Source: Candidatus Babelota bacterium
GTDB lineage: Bacteria; Babelota; Babeliae; Babelales; Vermiphilaceae
DNA: 58,658 nucleotides
Direction: 5' to 3'
Assembly (NCBI GenBank): GCA_029262555.1
Contig: JAJCZE010000020.1
Location: forward strand, 1 to 58,658
Positions 44,149 to 51,981 of this stretch are shown here, one piece after another. A program made the position numbers and the translations under genes. The notes below the pieces were generated by a model. It worked only from the letters and a program-made list of their open reading frames with translations, searched no databases and was not told where the DNA came from. Numbering within the stretch: the first letter of the stretch is position 1; the number at the start of each line of letters is the position of its first letter.

Positions 44149-44850
44149 TTAAAATTGATGTTCTTGAATAAATGCTGCAATTCGTGCAACAGCATCTTGA
44201 TCAACCTTACCCGCATCACGCAATGCATCCATCGCTTGAGTGAGCGTACAAACTGAACGAAGCGTAACACCGCGTTCTTTAAGTTTTTGCGCAGCGCCCT
44301 GCTCGCGGTCCATAAATACCACTACCTCTTTTACAATTAATCCTTCTTTTTCAAGTGCATCAATTGCTCGTAAAATGCTTGCTCCGCTCGTAACCACATC
44401 TTCAACTAAAACCACCGTATCGCCTGCTTTATACACACCCTCAATAGTACGGGCCGCGCCATGATCTTTCAATTCTTTACGCGGCATCAACATTGATTTT
44501 TGATATAAAAGAGCAATCCCACTTGCTAATGGAAGCGCAGCGTATGGCACACCCCCCACATGATCAACCTCATTACTTTCCATTTCATGCCACAAAAGAT
44601 CTACTACGTGCTGGTATACGTCCGGAAATGATATGATACGACGCAAATCAATATAGACAGGCGACATCAAACCGCTTGCGAGTTTAAATTCACCCTCTTG
44701 AATTGCATCAATTTCAAACAATCTACGGAGTAATTCGGATCGAGAATTGTGTTCCATGGAAATCCTTTTAGTTTCAGATGACGCTTTGCTCTCTTTTGCA
44801 TATGAATATATACACAAAAATATAAGTAAAAAAACAAGATGTTGTTTCAT
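44149..44850 (-). CDS. pyrE: Orotate phosphoribosyltransferase, eukaryotic UMP synthase type, possible export leader
   Basis: Makes OMP from orotate and PRPP. The 233-residue frame has LASGLMSPVYIDLR, GGVPYAALPLA, the PRPP loop VVLVEDVVTSGAS, and VFMDREQGAAQKLKERGV, and resembles the N-terminal half of animal UMP synthase. The first ATG (44850) overlaps the pyrD stop as ATGA and gives a signal-peptide-like start (MKQHLVFLLIFLCIYSYA). A second in-frame ATG at 44757 has AAAGGA seven bases upstream and would give a 202-residue cytosolic enzyme covering the whole domain. Two forms are possible. Confidence 0.95.
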   Translation of the reverse strand: MKQHLVFLLIFLCIYSYAKESKASSETKRISMEHNSRSELLRRLFEIDAIQEGEFKLASGLMSPVYIDLRRIISFPDVYQHVVDLLWHEMESNEVDHVGGVPYAALPLASGIALLYQKSMLMPRKELKDHGAARTIEGVYKAGDTVVLVEDVVTSGASILRAIDALEKEGLIVKEVVVFMDREQGAAQKLKERGVTLRSVCTLTQAMDALRDAGKVDQDAVARIAAFIQEHQF

Positions 44851-45947
44851 AGTTGTTTTTCTTTCATTGTTGATTGAGCCTGCAAGCGTGTTGCGTACTC
44901 ATAGGCCAAATAGGGATAATGCAATGCACCCGCTGCTGAAAGCGCAGCATCTGCACCCGCATCAAAAAAAAGATCAAAGTGATGGGGTTGTGTAATACCG
45001 CCGCATCCTAAGAGCGTTAGATCGAGAGAATGCATTTCACTCAAAGCCCGCGCGTTTTTAATAAACTGCAAAGCATATGGCTGCACCGGAGTGCCACACA
45101 CTCCCGCATGCGGACGGCCCGGATAGAATTCCGTACCCTGCTCAGTTGCAATATTCATACCGATTGCATTAATGGCAGTCACTCCCTGCACGCCAGCACG
45201 AGCAGCGGCAAGCAAGATCGTTTGCATTTGCTCAAACGACTCAAAAATACCAAGCTTAATAATTAATGGCGTATCTCCAATTGCACGCACAATTGCCGAA
45301 CAAATTGAAAATACCAACATTTCATCTTTATACAGCAGGCCATCAACATTGGGGCATGAAAGATTTGCTTCTACTACCTGCGCACCCGCTTCTTTTACGG
45401 TGCATGCCAATGATACAAAATCATTCACTACCTCTTTTTGAGTGTCTCCAACACCAAAAATTGATGAAATCAAAAGCTGCCCCGGCTCTAAAAACGCACG
45501 CCCTTTTTGCATTTCTTCACACACCCAATCGAGCTCATGGGATGCATTTCCAATCGATACTGAAAATGCTAATTGATCAGCAGACTCTGGCAAAGCCTGA
45601 GTAGTGGTCATTGGTTTGGCAAAATCAATTATTGGTTGATTTTTCAAAAGTGATACGTGCGGATATGGCCGTGCCTGCGTTGCCGTACTGCGAATTGTTT
45701 TCCACGTAATCACATCGTATCCCAAATCACTTGCAAGCTTAAGCCCGCGCGAATTAACAACAAATGGACATGCGGGAATTCCAATCGGAGTCATCACATC
45801 AAATCCCAACAACTTCTTCCATTCAGAGCGAGATGATACAATGCGCTCGGGAATTAAACCAGTAAAAAAAGGACCCTCCAGGAGATTTTCCTGGAAGGTC
45901 TTTGATGCGTCGTATATGGGTGATGCATTATTTTGCTTCAAATGCAT
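44847..45947 (-). CDS. pyrD: Dihydroorotate dehydrogenase family protein
   Basis: Oxidises dihydroorotate to orotate with FMN. The 366-residue protein has TPIGIPACPFVVNS, DVITWKTIRS, the NLSCPNVDG motif with an active-site Cys region, a TPLIIKLGIF Lys strand, and an FMN-binding GCGGITQPH. The N-terminal YDASKTFQENLLEGPF appears conserved in the family, so the first Met at 45947 is supported. It overlaps the nitroreductase stop by 20 bases and pyrE by 4. No membrane helix was seen, so it is a soluble type. Confidence 0.9.
   Translation of the reverse strand: MHLKQNNASPIYDASKTFQENLLEGPFFTGLIPERIVSSRSEWKKLLGFDVMTPIGIPACPFVVNSRGLKLASDLGYDVITWKTIRSTATQARPYPHVSLLKNQPIIDFAKPMTTTQALPESADQLAFSVSIGNASHELDWVCEEMQKGRAFLEPGQLLISSIFGVGDTQKEVVNDFVSLACTVKEAGAQVVEANLSCPNVDGLLYKDEMLVFSICSAIVRAIGDTPLIIKLGIFESFEQMQTILLAAARAGVQGVTAINAIGMNIATEQGTEFYPGRPHAGVCGTPVQPYALQFIKNARALSEMHSLDLTLLGCGGITQPHHFDLFFDAGADAALSAAGALHYPYLAYEYATRLQAQSTMKEKQL
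45864..45900 (-). promoter_or_regulatory. Terminator-like hairpin inside the 5' coding region of pyrD
   Basis: On the minus strand, GACCTTCCAGGA, AAATC, TCCTGGAGGGTC forms a 12-bp stem (one G-U) with a 5-base loop, followed by C and seven T. It covers about codons 16-28 of pyrD and begins 28 bases past the nitroreductase stop. Could act as an attenuator for pyrDEF or as the nitroreductase terminator. Confidence 0.6.
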
Positions 45948-46575
45948 CCTTCATCACTATCTCTTCAACTGGTTTGCGACCACTAACATCTTCAACTTCC
46001 TTTAATGAATCAAGTGATCGTTTGTGCCCCGGCTTTCCAACGGCAATCATCATCTCAACCGTATAACCATCCGGAATATTCATCTCTTTTTCCACACGAT
46101 CATAATCAAGCCCACTCATTCCATGAACCACTAATCCCATTGATGATCCTTGTATTGCAAAATTTTGCCACGCGGCTCCCGTATCGAATGAATGAGTGCG
46201 GGAATACTCTCCATTATGATCAAAGGTATCCTTTGAAAGTACAATGATAAGCGCACCCGATTTTTCACACCATTCTTGATTAAATGGCACTAAAAAACTT
46301 TTAAACTTTTCCCATGCAGGCGTATCTCTTTCTGCGTAGATAAAACGCCATGGTTGACTGTTATATGAAGATGGCGCCCATCGTGCCGCTTCAAAAAGAC
46401 TCATTAATTCTTTTTCAGAAAGTGATTCTCCAGACATTGTGCGAGGAGACCATCGATTTATGATTGGATCAATAACAGGATGTTGTGAAGTTCTAGTCAC
46501 AGCAGCTTTTCCTTGATTGAGAGTTGCGATTGAAAGAAGATTTAAAATTACGACCGCTTTTTTACTAAAATTCAT
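45928..46575 (-). CDS. Nitroreductase-family flavoprotein with signal-like leader
   Basis: NAD(P)H-dependent FMN oxidoreductase fold. The 215-residue protein has SPRTMSGESLSEKEL, ARWAPSSYNSQPWRFIY (FMN phosphate binding), GAAWQNFAIQGSSMGL and MIAVGKPGHKR. Residues 1-25 are hydrophobic and look like an export leader (MNFSKKAVVILNLLSIATLNQGKA); AAGGATATCT precedes the ATG. First gene of the nitroreductase-pyrDEF set. Its role in this operon is unknown; a flavin- or quinone-linked oxidation beside PyrD can be imagined only. Confidence 0.85.
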   Translation of the reverse strand: MNFSKKAVVILNLLSIATLNQGKAAVTRTSQHPVIDPIINRWSPRTMSGESLSEKELMSLFEAARWAPSSYNSQPWRFIYAERDTPAWEKFKSFLVPFNQEWCEKSGALIIVLSKDTFDHNGEYSRTHSFDTGAAWQNFAIQGSSMGLVVHGMSGLDYDRVEKEMNIPDGYTVEMMIAVGKPGHKRSLDSLKEVEDVSGRKPVEEIVMKDAFEAK

Positions 46576-46690
46576 AGATATCCTTCGGTTTGTATGTTGT
46601 TCTATATCTGAGTGAAGCAGTTTGCTATTCTAAAGTGCGTAAACTGCTTGGAACAATACCTAAATGCCCATAAAAAAGCAAGGCTCCCCT

Positions 46691-47701
46691 ATGAAAAAAA
46701 CGTGTACTTTCATAGTATTTCTGCTTGTATCGCATCCTGTTAGTTTTAGTGGTAATGCAACGAGTAGCCGAGGGGCAGCCCAGGCAACCCTTCCTACTGC
46801 CGAAGATTTGGCGCCAATAGTTGAAGAAGGCCCAGATTTACCAAAGAATGTCGCAAACAATACAAAGCCTGAAGCAATTCCAGAACAACACGTGACGGTG
46901 CCTATTCATGCGAGCGCGGCTGGGGAGCAAGGCGATCCACGCCTTGTTGTGAACATTTATAATAAGCCAGAATTTAAGAATAAAAACAGCAATCACAACG
47001 ACAACTCTAATACCAACGTAAATTATATCTATGCGCAAGCTCAAGCAGCTGCACAAGCCACCGCGCAAGCGACAAGTAAGCTGTATGCGAAATTTCGTAC
47101 CCGTATCGATCCGCATATAGAATTTGCAAGGCAAACTGATTTTGTAGCGCTCTTTCAAAGCAATAAAAAAACGCTCTTTTGGAGTGCTGTTGCTACCATT
47201 TATAGTGCAGTATCCATTCAATTAATAAGCGATCGGTACTATTTAAACCAGGCCAATCTTTGGGCAAATTGGAAACGGCATATGACTGCACAAGAAATGC
47301 AAACAAGTCCGCAACAAGAGTTACAAAAAAGTTTAGTTGAGGAAATTTTAAAGCGCTATCTTGCAAGCCATCCTAATCGCCTCGCATGCTACTTGCAGTT
47401 TGTAAAAGACGTTGAACAGGAAGAGCACCGGATTGCACGCCATCTTCTTATTTCAAAAATAGTAAAACTGAGTCGACTCATGCGCATTTTCCCAGCAAGC
47501 GATCAGACTATGAAACAAGCGCGCGTAAAACAAAAACGGCTTGCGTTTACGAAACACATTTTTGTCTCATGGGCTGCAATGCAACCAAGTTTAAAAGGCG
47601 GGCTGAATGAAGAAGTAGTATCTCGAACGCTCCGCAGCTCTATCGCTGACATACAATCCATATACAACAACATCATCTATGGTATTGCGCGTCGACTGTA
47701 A
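46691..47701 (+). CDS. Exported protein of unknown function with Ala/Gln-rich segment
   Basis: The 336-residue product has a signal peptide (MKKTCTFIVFLLVSHPVSFS), a disordered N-terminal region (to about 110, with Asn-rich NKNSNHNDNSNTNVNY), an Ala/Gln stretch (AQAQAAAQATAQATSK), a hydrophobic segment at about 162-180 (FWSAVATIYSAVSIQLI) and a helical basic C-terminus. No family recognised. The ATG at 46691 follows CAAGG by seven bases. Confidence 0.72.
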   Translation: MKKTCTFIVFLLVSHPVSFSGNATSSRGAAQATLPTAEDLAPIVEEGPDLPKNVANNTKPEAIPEQHVTVPIHASAAGEQGDPRLVVNIYNKPEFKNKNSNHNDNSNTNVNYIYAQAQAAAQATAQATSKLYAKFRTRIDPHIEFARQTDFVALFQSNKKTLFWSAVATIYSAVSIQLISDRYYLNQANLWANWKRHMTAQEMQTSPQQELQKSLVEEILKRYLASHPNRLACYLQFVKDVEQEEHRIARHLLISKIVKLSRLMRIFPASDQTMKQARVKQKRLAFTKHIFVSWAAMQPSLKGGLNEEVVSRTLRSSIADIQSIYNNIIYGIARRL

Positions 47702-47756
47702 CCCTCTGTAGAAAGACAATCATCCCATTTAAGTGTGCACTAAAAGCCCCAAACCC

Positions 47757-47814
47757 TTGAATTTCAGCCCTTTATTCCTCTATAGTGATAAGTAGGAAGG
47801 TATATATCACTATA
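47757..47814 (+). promoter_or_regulatory. Promoter with overlapping 10-bp inverted repeat
   Basis: TTGAAT (47757-47762), 18-bp spacer, TATAGT (47781-47786). TATAGTGATA (47781-47790) and TATCACTATA (47805-47814) form a perfect inverted repeat with a 14-bp centre, spanning the -10 box and presumed start. AAAAGGAG follows before the ATG at 47828. Confidence 0.6.
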
Positions 47815-47827
47815 AAAGGAGAATGGT

Positions 47828-48514
47828 ATGAAAAAGCATTTACTTGGGCTTGCATTAGTATGCAGCCTTTCATTGATGGGAATGGAGCAATTTGGAGCAC
47901 CTGCACGGGTGCAAAACGTAAACCCAACGCTTAAGGCGATTTTAAAGCGAAAATATATTGATCGCCAGCCACTTACAACTGCACAACAAGCATATTTACG
48001 CAAAACCGGTACACGTGCCATCGCTGCCGGACTTGCAGCGCTTGGTATTGGAGCAGCTGCTGCTGCGAGTTATTTTGGCCATAAACAGGCAACAAAGCCC
48101 TCTGGTCAACGATTTGAAGAGGCGTTAAAAAAATATAATATTGTAATTACAGATCCAGAATTAAAAAATACCGCTCAAATACTTGCAACCAGCGCTCAGC
48201 CTCTACCTAGCCTGATTGATCCAGATAATAATAATGATAAGTATGAAAGACTGGTGAACGAATACCCTAAAATCAGAGAGGTTATTGCCGAAGTACGAGG
48301 TATTTATCTTGATCAGATCTCTCAAAAAACAAAACAGCAATATCTTCAAAATATAGAAAGCCCTAATCCATCAGATAAAATCACCTTAATTATCGGAGAC
48401 CTTGCTCGTGACTATTTCAGTGGCAATACGGTTCGTGCCCAACAATTTATCGAAAAAGAAAAGCCGGGCCTTCTCGAGAAAAAGGGATTAAGGCAAGGCA
48501 CAATGTATAAATAA
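47828..48514 (+). CDS. Exported/membrane protein of unknown function
   Basis: The 228-residue product has a signal peptide (MKKHLLGLALVCSLSLMGME), a short N-terminal helical part, an Ala/Gly-rich hydrophobic segment (about 62-82, AIAAGLAALGIGAAAAASYF) and a helical C-terminal domain. The layout is like the duplicated ankyrin proteins (basic stretch then Ala-rich segment) but the Cys pair is absent. No family recognised. Strong AAAGGAG ribosome site. Confidence 0.72.
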   Translation: MKKHLLGLALVCSLSLMGMEQFGAPARVQNVNPTLKAILKRKYIDRQPLTTAQQAYLRKTGTRAIAAGLAALGIGAAAAASYFGHKQATKPSGQRFEEALKKYNIVITDPELKNTAQILATSAQPLPSLIDPDNNNDKYERLVNEYPKIREVIAEVRGIYLDQISQKTKQQYLQNIESPNPSDKITLIIGDLARDYFSGNTVRAQQFIEKEKPGLLEKKGLRQGTMYK

Positions 48515-48542
48515 AAAAAGCCCGGATTACACCGGGCTTTTT
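48513..48542. terminator. Intrinsic terminator
   Basis: AAAAAAAGCCCGG, attaca, CCGGGCTTTTT. Downstream of the gene at 47828. Confidence 0.93.
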
Positions 48543-48642
48543 CATGTTTTTTTAATATTACTACGCTCTCTATTCTTGCGCAGCTTTAATACGGCTTTCA
48601 TTCGATGGATGAGCTCGCCATTTATATATTTTCTGAAAATAA

Positions 48643-49359
48643 TTACTGAGCGCTTACAGCAAAAAGCAATCCACCAAGGCACAAACACATATTCATTGTC
48701 GAAACATGCACTCGCTTATTAGCCTGCGCTGCAATCTTAAATGCTTTTTCTTTTTCTTTGATTGTCATATAACCGATTGGACCACTCGTATTATAAAAGT
48801 GCTGAACATAGTCCCCATAGCGAACACTATGAGAATACGTCTTTCTACGAAACACCATCACGCGTCCATCCACTTCTTCACTTGGCAAATAAAACTCAAT
48901 GTCTTGAAGCTGAAAATAATTCCAATAGCGTACTAATGGATACATTGCTGCTGCTGCAAGGCCAAGACCTGTGCCGATTTTACAATAATCAGCATTAATT
49001 CTCTGAGCCCATGTTTGGGATTTCAAAAGTTCTTTTAAGCGAACCGCCTGGTCGTCATTAATATAGTTTTTTATATACACGGCAGTTGCAGCTGCAAAGG
49101 CTGCCACCTGAGCCATAGTAAATCGATTCCAACTTTTCCGCTCAGCATCAGATTTTAGATAGATAGCTTTTTTCGTTTTATCAAGTAAATCCGCAAGCGT
49201 TACATGAGGAAGCTCTTTTTTACCACATCGCACCGCTTTTATAGCTGATTGTGCATTACCTTTTGTTGCTGCTTCATATTCAACTGTGATCTTTTGTTCA
49301 GCATGCAAAGAGCCATATGCATTCATTAATACAAGAAACGTTACTACAAACTTCTTCAT
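48643..49359 (-). CDS. Exported membrane protein, paralogue of the C-terminal part of the J-domain protein
   Basis: The 238-residue product has a signal peptide (MKKFVVTFLVLMNAYGSLHA), hydrophobic segments (about 88-102 and 130-146), and a C-terminal part with YPLVRYWNYFQL, PIGYMTIKEKEKAFKIAAQANK that parallels YPLYKFGRFFTL and PVGYMTSEEKRTQFAPVRKAK in the gene upstream. The ATG at 49359 overlaps the stop of that gene as ATGA. Function unknown. Confidence 0.75.
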   Translation of the reverse strand: MKKFVVTFLVLMNAYGSLHAEQKITVEYEAATKGNAQSAIKAVRCGKKELPHVTLADLLDKTKKAIYLKSDAERKSWNRFTMAQVAAFAAATAVYIKNYINDDQAVRLKELLKSQTWAQRINADYCKIGTGLGLAAAAMYPLVRYWNYFQLQDIEFYLPSEEVDGRVMVFRRKTYSHSVRYGDYVQHFYNTSGPIGYMTIKEKEKAFKIAAQANKRVHVSTMNMCLCLGGLLFAVSAQ

Positions 49360-50417
49360 AATACACACCCCATCCATGCTGATGCAAAGCTTTCTGCGGC
49401 TGTTAATGCAGCCATAACCTTTGCTTTTCTAACTGGTGCAAATTGCGTTCTTTTTTCTTCAGATGTCATATAGCCTACAGGCCGACTTGGCTCCTTAACA
49501 GGGTACGAATCACCTCTATGATCTCTCCTCCACCCAACTGTAACTAGCTTATAAAAAACCTCTAAATCGCTTTGATTTTCAATATGATCAAATGAATGAA
49601 TCTCTGAACGATAATCATTATCGAGGCGACTTAAAGTAAAAAATCTTCCAAATTTGTATAGCGGATATGCTGCTGCAAGTGCAACCCAACCAGCCCTGCT
49701 CGAATACTCTAAAGTTGCTGCAATTTTAGGATAATATTTTTGAAACCGCTTCCAGCGTTCTCGCAACTGCTTTACTCGTTTGTTTTTTTTCAAAAACTTG
49801 CATGAAGTCGCACAAAGCGCGTAAAAAGCCATTTTTGATATATAAAACTGCCTCCACTCTTTTGTTTCCTGAGCAAATGTAGTCTCAAAATTATCCCCTA
49901 ATGTCTCCATCTTTTCTCTCTCACCTATTGCGCAAAAAAGTTCTGGCAAATCTTCTACGTGGTGAACGAATCCTGGCCCTCGTTGATTAAAATTACCAAA
50001 TTGAGATGTAAAAGCTCCATTCCACTCAACTGCATACGCTTCAGCTGCATCTGCCGCAGCATCAGCATTTTGCTGCATCTCACCTTTTGCTAAGGTGACA
50101 GCTTTTGATAATTCAGGACAGCCCCCTTTATCCGGATGAGTCGCTAGCAGCATTTTTCGTAAAGCTTTTTTTCGAGTAGCCTCATCTGCATCTTTTTCAA
50201 TGCCAAAAATATGATACCAATAAATCGATCCCCTTTCTGGAGCATTTGGAAACAATGCTTTATTTGCCCTCAAAAGAGGGCCAAAATTCTCTTCATAATC
50301 CGTAGGCCCTTCAGCTCTCTGCTCTTTCTTAACTTCCCGAAGATTCCACCATTGTGCATCTACGCTAGGCACAATAAAAACTATCGCCGCTAAAATAGCT
50401 AAAATTAATTTCTTCAT
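49356..50417 (-). CDS. Exported J-domain (DnaJ-like) protein
   Basis: The 353-residue product has a signal peptide (MKKLILAILAAIVFIVPSVDA), a J domain at about 65-118 (IYWYHIFGIEKDADEATRKK, HPD at 94-96, ending HPDKGGCPELSKAV), and a C-terminal region with two hydrophobic segments and the PVGYMTSEEK motif shared with the next gene. J domains stimulate Hsp70 ATPase. No bacterial Hsp70 is usual outside the cytosol, so a host Hsp70 partner is conceivable, but this is speculation. No DnaJ zinc or substrate domains were seen. Confidence 0.85.
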   Translation of the reverse strand: MKKLILAILAAIVFIVPSVDAQWWNLREVKKEQRAEGPTDYEENFGPLLRANKALFPNAPERGSIYWYHIFGIEKDADEATRKKALRKMLLATHPDKGGCPELSKAVTLAKGEMQQNADAAADAAEAYAVEWNGAFTSQFGNFNQRGPGFVHHVEDLPELFCAIGEREKMETLGDNFETTFAQETKEWRQFYISKMAFYALCATSCKFLKKNKRVKQLRERWKRFQKYYPKIAATLEYSSRAGWVALAAAYPLYKFGRFFTLSRLDNDYRSEIHSFDHIENQSDLEVFYKLVTVGWRRDHRGDSYPVKEPSRPVGYMTSEEKRTQFAPVRKAKVMAALTAAESFASAWMGCVL

Positions 50418-50618
50418 TTTTTACCTTTAAAGTCATCAGAATAGTACTTCTCCATCCACCTTTAACTCTACAGATTTCTGAAATATTTTCAAATGGTCAC
50501 CCCCCCCATAAAAATAACCAATAGGCCTACCCAGAGGCACAATTGATTCTTTTTTGCTCTTTAGCCTTAAGCCGATTAAGCTCTATTATATCGTAAAATC
50601 CATGAAAAAAGGCCATTT

Positions 50619-51047
50619 ATGAAGGATAATCTCTCCATAAAAGAGGGGCTTTCAATCCCTTTGCATGAGCTGGATATTAGCGCCAGCCGGGCCGGGGGGC
50701 CGGGTGGGCAACATGTAAATAAGACCAGTACTCGAATTACTGTGCGTTGGAATATAGTAAAAAGTGCAGCTTTAAATGAGGAACAGCGAGCACGATTGCT
50801 TGAAAAGTTGGGCTCTCAGCTGAATAAAGAAGGAGAACTGATTATTCATAGCAGCGAATCTCGCAGCCAGCAGCACAATAAAAAAGCAGCGATCGATCTA
50901 CTTGCAAAGCGCGTTGCCAAAGCCCTTCATATCCCCAAAAAGCGCATGAAATCGCGTGTGCCTAAAGGAGCTAAAGAGGCACGGCTCTCACAAAAAAAAC
51001 AACGAGGTGAACTCAAAAAGATGAGAAGTAAGCGGTTTGACCATTGA
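50619..51047 (+). CDS. arfB: Alternative ribosome-rescue factor ArfB (YaeJ)
   Basis: Codon-independent peptidyl-tRNA hydrolase for stalled ribosomes. The 142-residue protein has SRAGGPGGQHVNKTSTR with GGQ at 29-31, and a basic C-terminal tail (KKRMKSRVPKGAKEARLSQK, KKQRGELKKMRSKRFDH) that enters the empty mRNA channel. Length is normal. AAGG lies six bases before the ATG. Backs up the ssrA/smpB system. Confidence 0.93.
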   Translation: MKDNLSIKEGLSIPLHELDISASRAGGPGGQHVNKTSTRITVRWNIVKSAALNEEQRARLLEKLGSQLNKEGELIIHSSESRSQQHNKKAAIDLLAKRVAKALHIPKKRMKSRVPKGAKEARLSQKKQRGELKKMRSKRFDH

Positions 51048-51112
51048 TTTTCGTGAAACCGATCTGCTAAAGTAAGGAAGAATAAGGGGTATTTTATGAG
51101 GGGGAAATAGGA

Positions 51113-51964
51113 ATGAAGAAGCCTTTCGTATCTTTGTTGTTTTTTTTCGCAATCGCCTTGAGCGTGCCATTGCATACTGCAGACATTCAGCCAAGTCAGT
51201 CTATCCGCTTTTCGGATCGCTTACGATCATTGCAATCAAAAGCCACGCAATCACTCAAAAGTGCAACTGCAATCTTAAAACAAAAAACTCACTGCTTAAT
51301 AGATTATGACGCATGTACTGCGCGAGATAAAGTCGCGCTTAGCACCGCATTTGGATTCATGATGGGCTATGGTATTCAATATAAAACACTCATTGATCGA
51401 ATCCTTGAAGCGGGTGGCGTTACGTCCGATCTTGTGCCAACCTCTGCAAGTGCTAACGTTTTACGAAATGCTTTCATTTCTACCATTGCATTTGGCATGG
51501 CAGAAGAAGTTGGCCTCACCGGCCCATTATTTATGAGACGAGCTGCAGGGCTTCCGGGAATCCTTTCTGCTGGACTCGCCTCTACGCAAGATAAAAGCAA
51601 ATGGATTACTAATACGCAAGCGCTTTATACTGGTGCAGGCAATTTGGAAAGATTCATCTTCTTGATACTTATCGCAACAGAGGCATATGCAATTCTCAAA
51701 GAGGCTGCCTATGCCGTGCGCTATGAAAAAAAATCACCCTTTATTGCCATTGCTCGTTATTTGAAAATGAATGCAAAATGCATCTGGAATGAAAGGCATT
51801 GCATGCCGCAAAAAAATGCTGAGCTTAGACGTCTTGGATTATATTTCTGGATTGGCTATTTACAAGGGCATGCAGCACGAGAGCTTAAAAAGATATTTTT
51901 ACAATCATGGCCCCTCACTGGGCCTCCCGGATGGGGCCGTGGCCACCGCTTGGGAAGAAGGTAG
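51113..51964 (+). CDS. Exported/membrane protein with two C-x6-C modules
   Basis: The 283-residue product has a signal peptide (MKKPFVSLLFFFAIALSVPLHTA), a C-x6-C motif (Cys61, Cys68) followed by a hydrophobic stretch ending GYGIQYK, several further hydrophobic segments (near 110-130, 180-198), and a second C-x6-C (Cys223, Cys230) followed by LRRLGLYFWIGYLQ. The C-x6-C-x7-L...GY pattern is also in the ankyrin copies A and B. Function unknown. Confidence 0.75.
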   Translation: MKKPFVSLLFFFAIALSVPLHTADIQPSQSIRFSDRLRSLQSKATQSLKSATAILKQKTHCLIDYDACTARDKVALSTAFGFMMGYGIQYKTLIDRILEAGGVTSDLVPTSASANVLRNAFISTIAFGMAEEVGLTGPLFMRRAAGLPGILSAGLASTQDKSKWITNTQALYTGAGNLERFIFLILIATEAYAILKEAAYAVRYEKKSPFIAIARYLKMNAKCIWNERHCMPQKNAELRRLGLYFWIGYLQGHAARELKKIFLQSWPLTGPPGWGRGHRLGRR

Positions 51965-51981
51965 GCCCCTGCAATATTTAT

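Noticed and set aside
44131-44151. pyrE-pyrF junction as a programmed frameshift producing a fused UMP synthase
   Set aside because: A TAA stop, a 17-base spacer and a fresh ATG separate them, and no slippery sequence or in-frame continuation was seen.
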